Assembly: GCA_051453625.1 (NCBI GenBank)
Contig: JBOZIK010000001.1
Location: 96,118,669 to 96,182,668, forward strand
Reading direction: 5' to 3'
Length of the DNA stretch: 64,000 nucleotides
From: Welwitschia mirabilis
Taxonomy: Eukaryota; Gnetophyta; Gnetopsida; Welwitschiales
Part shown: positions 44,427 to 58,041 of the stretch, in pieces
How the letters are laid out: the number at the start of each line of letters is the position of its first letter
How positions within the stretch are numbered: the stretch's first letter is position 1
Made by a program: the position numbers and the translations under genes
The notes under the pieces: model-generated
Told to the model about the DNA's origin: nothing
The model's input: the letters and a program-made list of their open reading frames with translations, nothing else
The model's database searches: none

Positions 44427-47100
44427 ATCCCTTCTAAGTTCTTTAAGTGTTAGAAGAAAACCTTGCCTTTCCCCATCTTCCAAGGAGTAAGAGCCTCCAA
44501 CTTATCTCTCCCTTTATAGAGGGCTTAGAGCTTTCAATTTTTCTATTTTATTTTTAGAAATTTTATTTAAGAAATATTTTCCCTTGTCTTAATCTATTAA
44601 TTAAATTCACTTAAGCTAAAAAAGTACTATCCTTTAGGTCCTTAATACCCTAGCCCCTTACTTCTATTGATTTACTTATTTTGCTCTAAGCCACCATGTG
44701 AACTTTGTTACCTCCTCTTTTCCCTTCTTATATAAAGTTCTTGGTAAGCCTATTTAGGATTATCTATAATTTTCCTAGAATAATTCCTATCAAGGAACTA
44801 TATCTAGTAATCATAAAATAATGAAGTCGGCTAGGATAATTTTTCCTTTTCTAGATTAAAAAAGAGAATTCCAACTATGACATCTCTTGCTAATTTTTCG
44901 AATGAGATATAACTAGAAGCATGTTTTTTTATTAAAACATGAAAATTCCTAGGTAAAGATCCTTTATATTTTCCTTTAGAAGGCTCAGCATCCAATATAT
45001 CACCCTTTCAACACTTGACCAAGTATTCATAAAATGGGCTTTACTTTTTAGCTAACTAATTGCTAATCTTTATTCTTTTGTAAATAAGTCTAACCTATTC
45101 TTGATGGATCTAATTTACTACAAATTCACTTCCAAAAAAATGATAGAGCCATTTTAAAAGTGGTTACACATTATATCTAAGTCATGTAGCCTCATGTCTT
45201 GATCTTCTTCCATAGTAATGTAATCCTAAAGACTATCCAACACTATAATAAACAGATAGGGAAAAAGGGAATTCCCTTGTCTTAGGCCTCTTACTGCATT
45301 GTAAAAATCATGAACTTATTGATTGGCTCTTAAGATAAATTTAAAAAAAAACATACATATGTATGAGAAGGCTTATAAAGGCAAGGAAGAATTATTAATA
45401 AGCATAATGTGTCTTAGGAAATCCCAAGAAATTATATCATAAGATTTCTGAATATCTAATTTTAAAGCCCACATTTTTAACTTCTTCTTTTAAATTAAAT
45501 GAAAAATTTCATGATTAAAAATTACTTGATAAAGAATGAATCTATTCTCTAAAAAATTAGCATGGTTGCATCTAATCACCTAGTGTAGATAGGGTCAGAT
45601 TCTAGGAACCAGCACTTTAGAGAAGAATCAGTAGATGATGTTATAAACCCTTATTAGTCTATAATCATGTGTTTCGCTAGCCTCCCATTTTTTTTGGAAT
45701 CATAATTAGATGGATATTTTTCCCAGCATAAGGCACTAATTCCAAGGTGAGGATTTTGTTAAAAGTATTTTTTGTTGATTTATCAATTAAATTCCAAAAC
45801 TTCTTAAAGAACTTAACTAACCAACCATCTAGTCTAAGGCTCCTATTTGACTTCATTTGCTTCAAGTTATTTTAAACTTCATTTCTCTCTAGCTTTTAGA
45901 GGGGGTTACTCCCCTATCAAGAATTTATTCATAGTGTTAATAGATGGGCCCTACTCTTATCTAATTATAATTTTTGAAAATTTTCATAAAGGCTTTTGGA
46001 ACCTAACTTATCTCAAAAGTTTAATTACTCCATATTACCTTATAGATTGTATTAGATTATCCCCTATAAATTACTAAGTTAAAGAAGAACTTAGAATGCT
46101 AATCTTCATCCTTTAGTCAATTCACATGAATTCTTTGTCTTTAGTAGATATCCTCTTATTTTCTAATTTTTTGAAGCTCCCAGAGTTTATCCTACTCATC
46201 CTCATGAAAATCTTAGCCTTGTTCCTATCTAAACTATATTTGTCTTAACTCTTCCTTTAAGATTTATTCTTCCTATACTTTTACCCCCTTTTTTCCTTGA
46301 ATTTTTTGACAATGCTTTATTAGTTTTAGGTTTTCCTTCAGAATATTAATTGGATTGTTTAAGCTCTCCTTCTAATGGTTTTTAATATACAAATGTATTT
46401 GTTCTTCCTTAAGTCAAGCATTCTCAAAAACAAATATAAAGATTTTCCTTTAAGTCAGCCATGTGGTTAGAAAAATTGGTTAGTGGTTAGAGTATTAACG
46501 TCCTTTACCTTCCAAAAAATAATTTTTCTTCTTATCTAGAATAGAATACATAAGGACACAGTCAATTTTATGAGGATTCACTTATTCCCCTCTCTTTGGT
46601 TTAATCATATGAATTGAATCTTGTGAATAAGAATATCAACAAGGTTTAGCTTTATCATCGAATCCTTAATCTTGACAACACCATACTCTTTCCACCTCCT
46701 TATTTTTTCTTAGGGTTAATCATTTGATTAAACTCTCTAATTGGGATCTAATTTTTTCCTTATAGCTATTGAGAGTTATTTCCAAACTTTCATTTTCAGT
46801 GATTGGGTTTGTAACACATAAATATTTACTATGTACCAGTCTTAGATAGTGAATATTTAAAACTGTCTATTAGCCTTATTCTCATATACTTAATATCTTT
46901 TCTGAATAAGGTGATTAGACCATCTGCTTTTTCATAACTAGGAATCCACTGTACTTAATAGTTCTTGTTAAGATTTATGATATGTTATGTCTTCTATAGT
47001 TTCATCTCTTGAAGGTAGACTATACCTACATTCTTATTGCTCACTACTTTGAATTATTCTGGTTTTTTGAGGTATACTTCATACCTATAAAATTCCAACT
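44427..47100 (-). pseudogene. LINE-2 ORF2 (endonuclease and RT, 3' truncated)
   Basis: NVGIVYLQEMKL at about 47,020 matches the endonuclease x-P-D-x-x-x-L-x-E-T-K-L motif. The RT fingers begin at 45,865: MKQMKSNRSLRLDGWLVKFF (consensus K-x-x-K-x-P-G-P-D-G-F). RGLRQGNSLFPYLFIIVLDS is at 45,293-45,231. The later HASSYISFEKLA block is at about 44,900. It ends at the element B junction. Confidence 0.75.
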
Positions 47101-47499
47101 TAGAATATTCATTTATTACTCTTCTTTTTATTCTATTTTTTTATAAGCTCGTGAATGATTTTTTGGGAATTGTTTACTATATCCTTATTAGATTCCATTT
47201 TAGCCTTATCTATTTTTTATTTCTTATGTGTTGCTAATATAAGATGAGTCTGATTCTAACTAAAGATCCAATTTAAAATCAGAATTTGAAGAATCACTAC
47301 TTAAAGGAGTGATTTTGTTTAGCATGGAAGAGGAGGAAAAGGGGTTTTTCCTACTTACAACTTCTACCTTGTTTGCTTGAGCAGGTTTTGGGTAGGGGTA
47401 GGGGACTTCTCATTCTTTACCTTTGATCTTTGTAAAGTTTTCTTCCTTTGGTTTAGGCTTTGAATGGACTACTGTTTCTACTTTATCCTTCTTTTCACC

Positions 47500-48400
47500 A
47501 ATTGAAAATCATCTTTATTTTTTCTGAACCAACACATCTATAAATCATATTTAAACGTTTTACATGTTTAACATTATACTATTGCATAGGTTATGATTTC
47601 ATGTCCCTTTCTCTCACATCTATTATAGGTAGTATCTTTTAGTTTTGAACAAAACCTGACTTAAGTATCTTATTGAGCCACACCGATTGCACAGGTTGGA
47701 GATGTTTTCATATTCTACATCATCTTGATTCACTCGAAGCTATGTAATAGTTTAAAAGTTTTTAGATTCCTAGCTAGTTCCAACTTTATTCAAGTTCGTA
47801 ATTACAATAAAACCACTCTTGTTCCAATCAAATTTACTAAATCTATCTTGATGATTTCTCTAAACTGATCTACCAAATCTCTGAAAAACTCTTGATTCTA
47901 GAGCACTAAGCTAATGCATCATAATTTTACCTAAATAAGAATCTTTTAAAAGATATAATTATTCTTCTCATCATGCCTTCACCTGGCTAAAGCTAGCCCC
48001 TTAACAACAAATAACTATGGGTCTATAATCATTACACTATTAATATCTTGTGCATATTCAAAGTTAAATAAAATCAACCTGTCTACTAGCACTATCACCT
48101 AAACTCTTCCTATTTCCATCCACTTGGTAGCTACCTATTTTCTAATAGGTTCCAAGCTAGGATGATGCTTAGCTAAAAAAAAAAAAAAAACCTAACAAGC
48201 TAAACTTGAATTTTTCCTTAGTGAAAGCATAGTACTTTGGGGAAACCTTCATCTTAAAAGTGTCATTTTCCTTAATAAATTTCATAGAGAAAAAATCTAT
48301 CAGCTTACTTAGTAGAAATACTAGCTAGGGTTTAGAGCCTAAACTAGACAAAGCTCCTTCCAGATATTGGGGAGGGAGAAAAAAGAAAGAATTATGCTAT
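47500..48400 (-). pseudogene. LINE-2 ORF1 (DUF4283-type)
   Basis: The start region gives SPPISGRSFV/IWKELCLV-type sequence near 48,380, like the P-P-x-x-W-K-D-L-F opening of plant LINE ORF1. FSMKFIKENDTFKMKVSPK follows. The zinc-knuckle region near 47,700 reads ISNLCNRCGSIRYLSQ, where a C-x2-C is kept and the His has become Tyr. Stops throughout. Confidence 0.6.
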
Positions 48401-51299
48401 TTATTAAGCTATAGTGAATAAGTGAATATGAAATACCTCTTCATTAAACATGCCTTTCACCTACCATTAGGATTCCAAGATGCTTTCCCCACTCCTTCTT
48501 CTTCCGCTCCCCTTTGATTAATAATTATTTAAGAATAATAATAGAACATAATTTTTTCTAAATCCTAAATGTAGGTTATTCCTTTCATTTAAAGAAACTT
48601 ATGAATGAACTGAAAGACTAGCTCTAAGTAAAGTAACATATGTAAAAGGATTATATTATGAGATGCTAAAGTAGTGTGGATCTCTTATTTATGAAATAGT
48701 TTCTAAAAATGTCAATCATGTGTTAGTATTTGAATAAGATAAAAATCACATATTAATAAGGTTAGTAATTTATTTAATAAGAAAAATAAATTAGATTTTA
48801 ATAATTACAAATTAGATACCATTGGTAATCTTCTTAAAAAACCCCTAAGAACTATGAATAAAGTAAATATTCATAAAAGGATAAAAGAAGATAAATTATG
48901 AACAATTTCTTAAATAAGATTCTAGTATTATTATTGCAAATAAATCACTTTATCATCTTGAAGAATATTATTAATCAATACAAATGTCAAAATAAAAAGA
49001 CATTAATATATTTTATGGATTTATGTAAAGTGTATGATTAGTTACTAAAAACGAAATTTGATAGAAATTATAAAATATGATAACTCTAATAGATTTCTTA
49101 TCTATAATTTAAAAGTTACATAAAAAGCTATGTATCCATACCTACAAATAATGTTTCATACTTTTATTAGTTTTAATCAAGATTATATTCTCTCTTTGTC
49201 TCTCATCCCTATAATCTTTGGAATTTCATTAATAAATTAAATAAATAAAATCTTCTTCAATAATTTATATTAATAAGAAACCATCCTCTGAACCTCTTCT
49301 TCTTTATGAATGATGTTATGTTAATTCTAAAAACAAAGCAAGGCTTTCAACTTATGCTATATTGCTTTATAAATTTTATAGTTAATGTAAAATAAAGTTA
49401 ATGTTAAAAAGCAAACGTTATTAATTGTAACATGTGTGATATTAATTTCTCTTAGTTAAATAGGAAATGAATACTTTAATCTTATTATCTACTATCAACA
49501 TTTAACATTGAAATGTCTTATGCCTTATATTTTATTGTAATTTATAGTCTTTAAAGATTTGCCTTAATAGTCAAGGTATAGGTAGTAGTCAGATATTGAT
49601 AAAACTAGGAAGTCTATTATAGTATAGTTAATCCCCATTGGTGTTTCCTCTTAAAGATTACAAATAAATTTAATATTTCATAGAGGTTTAGATTATGAAA
49701 AATAAGTTTTATTTGAGGTTTAAATATAAAACAATTGAAAAAGAAATTAAGAGAATTAATACTCAAAACAGATTCTCCTTCTAGGGACAATAAATTATTG
49801 TTTATAAGATAATATACCAAATAAGCCCAAGATAAAGCTGAAGATATTATGTACGTACCAATAAATTTCATAGATAAGGAATAAATTATTCATTATAGAT
49901 TTTGAACTTCATGAAAGTAATAAATTTAGAGATGCTATGTCTTATAATTAAATGTAGAAAATGCTAGGATAGTAGGAAACATATTATGAACACTAACATA
50001 TTAGTCATTTAAATCTTAATAATACATTAAATGAATAGATATAAATGATAAACATGAAATATCATTCAAAATGTATTACTTCATAACTAGTAATCATAAT
50101 TGTATTAATGACGAAAGAAACCATGAAGCTAATCATAGTTCAAAGCACATTAACTAATGATGTAAAAAATACCACAAATATTAGTTTAATACAAAAATAA
50201 GGACTAAAGCTTAGTTAGCCTCATGAATCAATAATTACCCTGCTCCTATGGATGGAAAAAATGAGGCTTAGAATCTCATAATGGAATACGTGCTTATCAT
50301 AGCCATAAGAAATCTCAATTCAAAATGAAAAGGTTTAAATAAAATATAAAATGATCAAATGATGATATAGCATAATGATGATTAATCCTTTAAGGTAACA
50401 TTTCCTTTTATAACTTAAAGTAGGTGATGAAACTATTTTAAAAGGTAATTATTTCAAAATGTTACTTAAACTCTTTGGAGAAACCTCCTAATGATAAAAT
50501 AGTGCTCTTTTATCTTTGTGGTTATAAGTTTGATTCTCAAAATAGTATGTTAAAAATTTTATTTAGATTAGTCACTTTTAATTTTATTTACTTTCTCATA
50601 TGCCACTATGTATTTTTTTTCTTATCTAGTGACAGATTTTAATGTAATCTCTAACTACATTGAGAATAATTCTATCATTAATTTTTTAAATAGGTTCCAC
50701 TATAATTAGAGTTAACTATCAAATAATAAATATTTATGATTTTTAATGTTTATAATAATGAAAAAAATAAATAAAAAATTTTTCCACACTAAAAGTTATT
50801 TTCAATGTAAATGCAATAATAAGAGAAGATTAGAATGTATTCAATCACTTTATTGAGAATAATTCTATCATTAAATTTGTGAATAGATTCCACTATAATC
50901 AAACTTAAATACAAAGTAATAAATATTTATGAGGTTTTATGTTTATAACAGTTGAAAAATAAATGATAATTTTTTCTAAAGTAAAAGTTATTTTCAAAAT
51001 AAATGCAATAATAAAAGCAGTTAAAGATAAATTTTAATCTTGAAAAGTTTAACCAATCAAGATCTAATCTTATAAATAATTTTTTTAAAATAATTCATTT
51101 CTAAACTTTCATGAACTTATTTTTGAATCTAAAATAAATCAATATTCTTAGATAATGTTAATTAAAAAATATCCAAGAAAATTTATTTCTAAATTATAAT
51201 AAAATATTTAGTAACTTAGATAAGGTTAACTATGTGAAATGAAAAGATATAGTAGATTTTATTTGTAAAATAAAAAAAATAGAAGAAAATAATATTTTT
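48401..51299. other. AT-rich sequence without recognised genes
   Basis: Extremely AT-rich. Open frames are short and low complexity on both strands. Only the two-copy 193-bp tandem repeat stands out. Confidence 0.55.
50657..51018. repeat. Two tandem copies of a ~193-bp sequence
   Basis: ttgagaataattctatcatt occurs at 50,660 and again 193 bp later. Both copies end in aaatgcaataataa. Copies differ by substitutions and small indels. No gap separates them, so this is a genuine duplication. Confidence 0.8.
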
Positions 51300-51568
51300 T
51301 AGGATAAAAGGTTGTAGTATTTATAAATCATTAGGTAAATCAAAGAACTATGTACAAGAAAATAATAAAAAACTAGTGGTGGTAGGATCCCTCACTTGAA
51401 AAAGAGTTCACAAGCCTTGAAATAAAAATAGTAACTTAAAAGCATAAGAAATGAGAAAGTAAGGGGTAACTTCACAGACAAAAAGGAATCAACCCTATTG
51501 TAATCATGCACTAGCAATGGAAATCAAACAAAAACCCAAATAGAAGTAAAAGAGAAGAGCTAAATCTA

Positions 51569-51760
51569 GCTCCCATATTTTGTCATAATAATTTTTTTGT
51601 GAATGAAGTGATAAATAGCTCTAGTCTTCTTATTGCCAATGACATCCTTAGGATTGTCAATGCAATTAATTTTTTCTAAGAATTTTTACAACTAGTTCTG
51701 ATTCTTGTTGTGATGCCATAACAAACTAGCTTCCTATGAGCTCTACCAATTTGATCATGG
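51569..51760 (-). pseudogene. DnaJ/J-domain remnant in LINE-4
   Basis: The minus strand gives AHRKL in one frame, then, after one frameshift, LLWHHNKNQN, two stops, and KFLEKINCIDNPKDVIGNKK TRAIYHF. Aligned to a J domain this is helix II (A-x-R-K-L), the HPD loop with HPD changed to HHN (51,707-51,715) followed by KN, helix III (F-x-x-I-N), and the K-x-R-x-x-Y-D end of helix IV. It sits about 1.3 kb downstream of the RT in LINE-4, before the 3' UTR. That matches the J domain in LINE-1, with low sequence identity between the two. Confidence 0.7.
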
Positions 51761-53100
51761 ATATACTTGGCTATAAACATAAGTAACTATAATAATCCTT
51801 TCATTTTTTAATGGATTATATCTCATCAACTAACTTCTACATTGATATCCTTTTCTCCTTCACTATTACTAGAGTTAGATTCTGGCCATTGTGAGGGTGC
51901 TTCTTTAGGTAATGAAAAATTCCTTTGTTAGTTAAACTTCTCAAGTGAAATTTATGTTTTGTTCTTTTTCTTCTATGAACTTTTCATCCTTCATTTTCTT
52001 GATTATTTTATAGATTTTTGGTTTAGTAGAATTCTAATATTTTTGATATAGTAAATTGCTCAATAAGAAATTATGTTAAAACTAATTCCTAAATTCTATG
52101 TCTTTGTCTTTATCATTATTAATAATAATTAATTAAGGATTTAACTATTTAACTTGCATATGATTCTTTGACTATTTTGGCTATTCTAAATTTAAATTTG
52201 GACTTTTTACCTTCTCCTCTTCTTTTCCTACTTTAACATATTGGTCTAGATGGGAAGCTCCCTTTTCTAACTGATGATCCATTGTCTTCTTGTTTTTGTA
52301 ACCCTTTTTATTAGTTTGTTCCTTGGTTTTATTGCAGCATTACCTACTCTCTTTCATATCTAAAAAAATATTAGAGGGTCCTTCCAATTCTACTAGGTTG
52401 CATGATTCCCCTCTTGTTGTCTATCCTCCACTTTAGGTTGCCTTCTATTCACCCTTTATCTAGCCTATTTTCCTCATCGGAAATCTAGCAATTTCTTGAT
52501 AGACATAAAGTGCTTTTATTAAATTTTTCTTTAAAGATTTTTTTTTCAAATAAATAGGATAAATTGATTCTTCATCCTTTATTTAGAAATAGGAAAAAAT
52601 TAAAATTCAAACCACATAATTTTAAATGATTTCCTTCCTGAATCATGTAATAATTAATGAACTCTTACATAGTATATCATGTGGGTTCAAGGTCTACTTT
52701 CCTGATATAACCCTTTCCCATGTGAGACACCTTCCACTTGAAAAATCTATCTAAAACATTATAGCTAGTAAAAGTTAAAAGGATGAATTCTTATTTGTCT
52801 CTAAGTTCTATATTTGAAGAAATAAGTTGAATAGAGACTTCGTGCCTTTTTCTGCTAAACATGATTTTTCCATTTTCAATAAACCTACTGTTGTTTAAAT
52901 TTTAACTCTCCTTTAAGTTCTAGTAGTAATTCCTAGCCAATGGTGATAATGCATTTTCATAATTATTTACTATTGTGGAACTTCCCATTGTTTATTGGAT
53001 TGAACTGAGGCACTTCCCATTATTTATTGGGTCGAACTGAGGCTACTTTCCAATTTTCCTTAATACTGTTATTTTATTAATATTTCTTCAAATGCTGAAA
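51761..53100 (-). pseudogene. LINE-4 linker between RT/zf-RVT and J domain
   Basis: Decayed frames only. FKWKVSHMGKGYIRKVDLEP lies near 52,700, and a short serine/glutamate-rich piece, PSQWPESNSSNSEGEK, lies just before the J domain, like the serine-rich piece preceding the LINE-1 J domain. A 32-bp tandem duplication is at 52,979-53,042. Confidence 0.4.
52979..53042. repeat. 32-bp tandem duplication
   Basis: aacttcccattgtttattgg and cacttcccattatttattgg start two adjacent 32-bp units, both ending gaactgagg. Differences are transitions plus one other change. Confidence 0.85.
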
Positions 53101-56100
53101 AGGATTTTTATTTGTCTCTGTTGAATACCTACAAAGACCACTAGATTACAATCTAGCCATAAGAACTAAAGAACCATCTTATAGAATTTTCCTATAGTAT
53201 TTAAAACCGCATTTTAGGTTGCCACTGTGTAAAGTTCTATGAGACCAATAACCAGGGTTAGGTACTTCTAAAAAATATGTCTAAATAATTTAAGCTATCC
53301 ATGGGTTTCACATCCTCTAGCANNNNNNNNNNNNNNNNNNNNNNNNNNNNNTCCAATTAAAACTTTTTTGAAAATTTTCATCCATTTTAAAATCCCATAC
53401 TTACCCATTGTGCATAACTTTCACATGTTATTTTATAGGATATTAATATTATATAGTTTAATTTTCAAAAGGTTATGTTGATTTTCTTTTCTTCAAAATC
53501 CTTCTATCCTCCCTACTCTTAAGCTAACTTCTTTCTTCTTCATTACTCTTCTAACTTTTCTTTAGCTTAGTCTACTAGGATTCATCTACATTAAGAAAGA
53601 TCCTTGTACTCTAAGAATTTTTTACTTTAAACTCAACTTTTTCTTAAATCCAGTTCTTTATTAGCTTTAGCTTATTAATATCATTTGGAAATTGATCTCT
53701 TAAAATCTATCTTATCCTAGCTTTCTAGCCTTGTATTTTTTCCTTTAATATTTTCTTTTAAAGGGGGATTCCATTGCCTCTATTTTCTATTTAATGATCA
53801 CTTTTACAAGGAAAACACTATATATTATGACTTATATACCCTATTCTTCTAATTTCATAGGCTTGGTAATCTTTTCCCAAGCCATTGCATAGACTCTTGG
53901 TTCTCTTTTTCTACCTTTCCAAATGAAATATATGATTATTTTATTTATGTTATAATTTATCTTATTAGAAAGAACCCCTCTTGTTGTGCTATATTTCATT
54001 ATTATTGAGATTATGGTATTAACAAAAATACTCTTAGCTTTGTTAAATAGGAAAATAGCATCCTAGTAATTATATTTCTTCTTTAGTTTTTGAATTATAT
54101 CTGGTTATAAATCAAACTATTTCATTTAAACATAAGTAGCCTCAAGTAGGAGTCTTTATCATTTCCTATCATTATTGTTAAGGCTCTTTCAATTACTCAC
54201 TAGACATACTTACTTAAGCATTAATAAAGTATACTCTACTTATCTCTTAGTTAATACTTAAGCTTGATTTGTTGATAAAAGTTTTTAGATCCTTATTAAT
54301 AATCATGATTTACTACCTATTAGATTCATAGTAAATTACTGAATCATCTACAAAATAATTGCACAGAATTTGCATGTTGTACAAGTACAAGCCTTAAATT
54401 CCTCTCTTCACTTTTTAGTTCCCACAAAACATCTAAAATTATAATAAAAGAATATGGTAAGAGGGATTTCCTACTAGAGACTCCTACTTATGTTAAAAAA
54501 GCCATGGACTTCATAGTTGATCTTTAAAATATATCTTGCAAATTCTTGTATTTGAATTATCATATTTATAAACTTCATTAACTTCAAGAGATACTATCAC
54601 ATGTCTTTTTATTATTTAAGGCATAAGCCCTTGCATTCTTTTTATAAATCATGTGTGGTTCTATTTGTAGGGTTTGGGCTGTCATGATTTTTATATAACT
54701 GGATTTGATCTAATTCTTTAATCTGTTTGATAATTTTGAATTTCAAATTTGGAATGAATAATTTTTCTTGCTGAAAATAATGTTACATCTATGCTTTTAT
54801 AAGAGCCAAGAACCAACAATAATGAATTAATATTTTCTAAAATAAGTAAAGGTATTCAAGATAATATGAAAAGGAGGAGAGATATTTAGCCCCTTATAGA
54901 GATATTTGCAATAAATTATTAAAGGAAAAGATGATTTTAAGACCCATTCTCTTCATGGCACATTGGACAATCTTGATCAACTCTTAAATTTCTTTGAATA
55001 AGCTTATCTGTTATGGAAATACATCCTTTTAACATATACCATCAAAATATTTTAATTTTATTTAGGATATTTAGTTTTCATAATTTCTTCCATCTATGAA
55101 AATACTCAAATAAATTATGGTAAATAACTGATATGCTAATTTTGCCATAGTGGATAGGAAAAGTTTGATTTTCATAAACTTAAGGCTAAAGCTTTCTGGT
55201 AGAAAGGATCACATGCTTTCAAAAAGTAGAATGCCTTACTTTATCATCATAATATTCTTTAAAGAATTTAACCCAAAGAATGTTGTTATTAGTTATAAAT
55301 CTATAGTAGTGCTTAGTAAGAATACATTTACTACTATTCATAGTTTTTCTAATGCCTAGACCTCTTGCTTTCATTGGCATGGGGATCTGATCAAAGTTTA
55401 TAAGGTGAAGCCTCTTGTTGGACTTGCTACTCGACCAAATGAAATCTTGAATAATATTATCTATCATGCTTACATACTTATTAGTTATGGAAAAGCAACT
55501 ACCAGGATAAATAGTCATGCTTACTAAGTAAGATTTAGCAAGGAGAACATTTCCTACAATTGATAAGAATTTGTTTTTCCATCTAACTAATTAAGATAAA
55601 GAAGGACAAATATTATTAGCAATATGATTTGAGTCAAAAGGAATAACAAGATAGGAATACAGAAACATGGCTTGAAAGCATTAAAAAATTGAGAGATAGC
55701 TATGTTTCTTGCTTGAGGCGTGTTGATGAGAAAGATATTTGATTTATGCCAATTTATTATAAGACCTAAGAAATCATGAAACTTATTTAATAAATTTTGA
55801 GTATGCCTTACCACAGAGAGGCTAGAGTTCAGACAAAGAAGAGTATTATCTGTGAAGTGAAGGATGGGATATGAAGGGGCTAGCTCAATGGCAAAAATAT
55901 ACTTCTAATTTTAAATGAAAAGATGTGCTAAAGAGTTTNNNNNNNNNNNNNNNNNNNNNNNNNNNNNNNNNNNNNNNNNNNNNNNNNNNNNNNNNNNNNN
56001 NNNNNNNNNNNNNNNNNNNNNNNNNNNNNNNNNNNNNNTACTTCTAATTTTAAATGAAAAGATGTGCTAAAGAGTTTATTAAAAGAATAAAAAGATAAGG

Positions 56101-57234
56101 AGAAAGGAGGTCTTATTGATGTAGGCTAATGTTACCTTGAAAGTAGCCATATTTCTCTTCCTTTACCATAATAGAGAAGGTTGGCATTGAGATACAAAAG
56201 TGAATGAGGCATTTGAGGAATGCTAGTACACCACGCTTATGTAACACATAGTCTACTATTTCTTAGTAGACTGTATCAAATGATTTAGCTGTATTAAGCT
56301 TAAGAAACATTGCAGATTTCTATTTTCTATGATGCAGATGAAGGATTTCATTAGTAGGGATTATGTTATCATGAATAACTCTTTCTAGAATAAAACCAGA
56401 TTGGAAGGGGAGGACCATATCTGGAAGAAGTATTTTAAACCTGTCAGTAATAATCTTAGTGTAAATATTGTAAAAAACATTGCAAATACTAATTAATTTG
56501 TATTGGTGGGGAATTTATACATCTTTAATTTTAGAAATAATATGAGAAGAGTGTCATTAAAAGATATTTAGAAAGAAGCTTTCTAGAAAGTTCTCTAAAT
56601 TGCACCACAAACATTAACTTTAATAATATTCTAAAATGTATAACAGAACTCTATAGTGAAGCAATCAGAACTAAATGGAATACTATTAAGAAGCACTAGT
56701 TTTTTTATAAATAAATTCTAAAAGTATTGAATAAAGGAATTAGCAATTTAGGCATTAGACTTATAACACCTTATGAACTTGCTCCACTAAATACTGTTTT
56801 TTGGCCTATGGCTGTTCATTATCTGGAAGAAGAATTTTGTATTAAGATCTCCTTCTTTAAGCCATTGGATTTTAGATTGTTGTTTCTAGTAAGTTTATTC
56901 CTTAGAAGAAATATCATGAATATGGAATATTCTTTTCATAACTTGTATCAGAATTGATGGTTTCATTTTGCTTTTAGATAATGCTTAGTTCCTCTAATAA
57001 TTGATTCTTAGTATCTCTAAAGGAATCATTTAAACATTTCTTCCAAATAATTGATTCATGCCTTAAAATTTTAAGCTTTTAAAACAATATATAAGTAGCA
57101 TTACTTTTACCCATTATTCCAAATATGATTAACCAAATCAAAGTGATTTAGGTATTTCAATAAAGAGTGCTTAAAATAGAATAGTGACTTCCTTTGAGGG
57201 GAGTTCATCGTGAGGATTATAAGACTATGATTAG

Positions 57235-57790
57235 NNNNNNNNNNNNNNNNNNNNNNNNNNNNNNNNNNNNNNNNNNNNNNNNNNNNNNNNNNNNNNNNNN
57301 NNNNNNNNNNNNNNNNNNNNNNNNNNNNNNNNNNNNNNNNNNNNNNNNNNNNNNNNNNNNNNNNNNNNNNNNNNNNNNNNNNNNNNNNNNNNNNNNNNNN
57401 NNNNNNNNNNNNNNNNNNNNNNNNNNNNNNNNNNNNNNNNNNNNNNNNNNNNNNNNNNNNNNNNNNNNNNNNNNNNNNNNNNNNNNNNNNNNNNNNNNNN
57501 NNNNNNNNNNNNNNNNNNNNNNNNNNNNNNNNNNNNNNNNNNNNNNNNNNNNNNNNNNNNNNNNNNNNNNNNNNNNNNNNNNNNNNNNNNNNNNNNNNNN
57601 NNNNNNNNNNNNNNNNNNNNNNNNNNNNNNNNNNNNNNNNNNNNNNNNNNNNNNNNNNNNNNNNNNNNNNNNNNNNNNNNNNNNNNNNNNNNNNNNNNNN
57701 NNNNNNNNNNNNNNNNNNNNNNNNNNNNNNNNNNNNNNNNNNNNNNNNNNNNNNNNNNNNNNNNNNNNNNNNNNNNNNNNNNNNNNNNNN
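57235..57790. other. Assembly gap (556 N) with duplicated flanks
   Basis: 57,136-57,234 and 57,791-57,889 are nearly identical (99 bp), so the gap joins two copies of the same sequence. Confidence 0.85.
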
Positions 57791-58041
57791 AATCAAAGTA
57801 ATTTAGGTATTTCAACAAAGAGTGCTTAAAATAGAATAGTGACTTCCTTTGAGGGGAGTTCATCGTGAGGATTATAAGACTATGATTAGAAAAGAATCTA
57901 GCTCTTTCTTCAAGAAAGAAATAAGCATTAGAGTTATTAACTAAACATATATCAATTCTTCACATAATAAGGTTTTCACCTTTTCTAAGATTACTCTAAG
58001 TATAGGAAGCACCATGAAAAGGAAGATATTTGAGGCTATGA

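Larger units (their letters stand above)
44427..48400 (-). mobile_element. LINE-2: L1-type LINE cut by element B
   Basis: The minus strand carries ORF1 (48,390-47,500), endonuclease (about 47,050-46,100) and RT (45,900-44,430). The RT C-terminal part runs straight into the right target duplication of element B, so the 3' half of LINE-2 was separated by that insertion or lost. Heavily decayed. Confidence 0.75.
51300..54690 (-). mobile_element. LINE-4, 3' half
   Basis: The minus strand continues an RT whose 5' part lies at 60,770 and above, beyond inserted LINE-3. It contains the RT palm (VGVSSRKSLLPYSFIIILDV, consensus R-G-x-R-Q-G-D-x-L-S-P-Y-L-F), an intact catalytic CNYFVDDSVIYYES with FVDD at 54,343-54,354, and SLSIN. 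INKIIIYFIWKGRKREPRVY, then AMAWEKITKPMKLEE, follows near 53,900. After it come about 1.3 kb of decayed linker, a J-domain remnant, and a T-rich 3' UTR ending near 51,300. A 29-N gap is at 53,323-53,351. Confidence 0.75.

Noticed and set aside
49617-49871. 84-codon minus-strand frame with a hydrophobic start
   Set aside because: Composition is that of random AT-rich DNA (Ile/Leu/Asn/Phe); no recognisable family.
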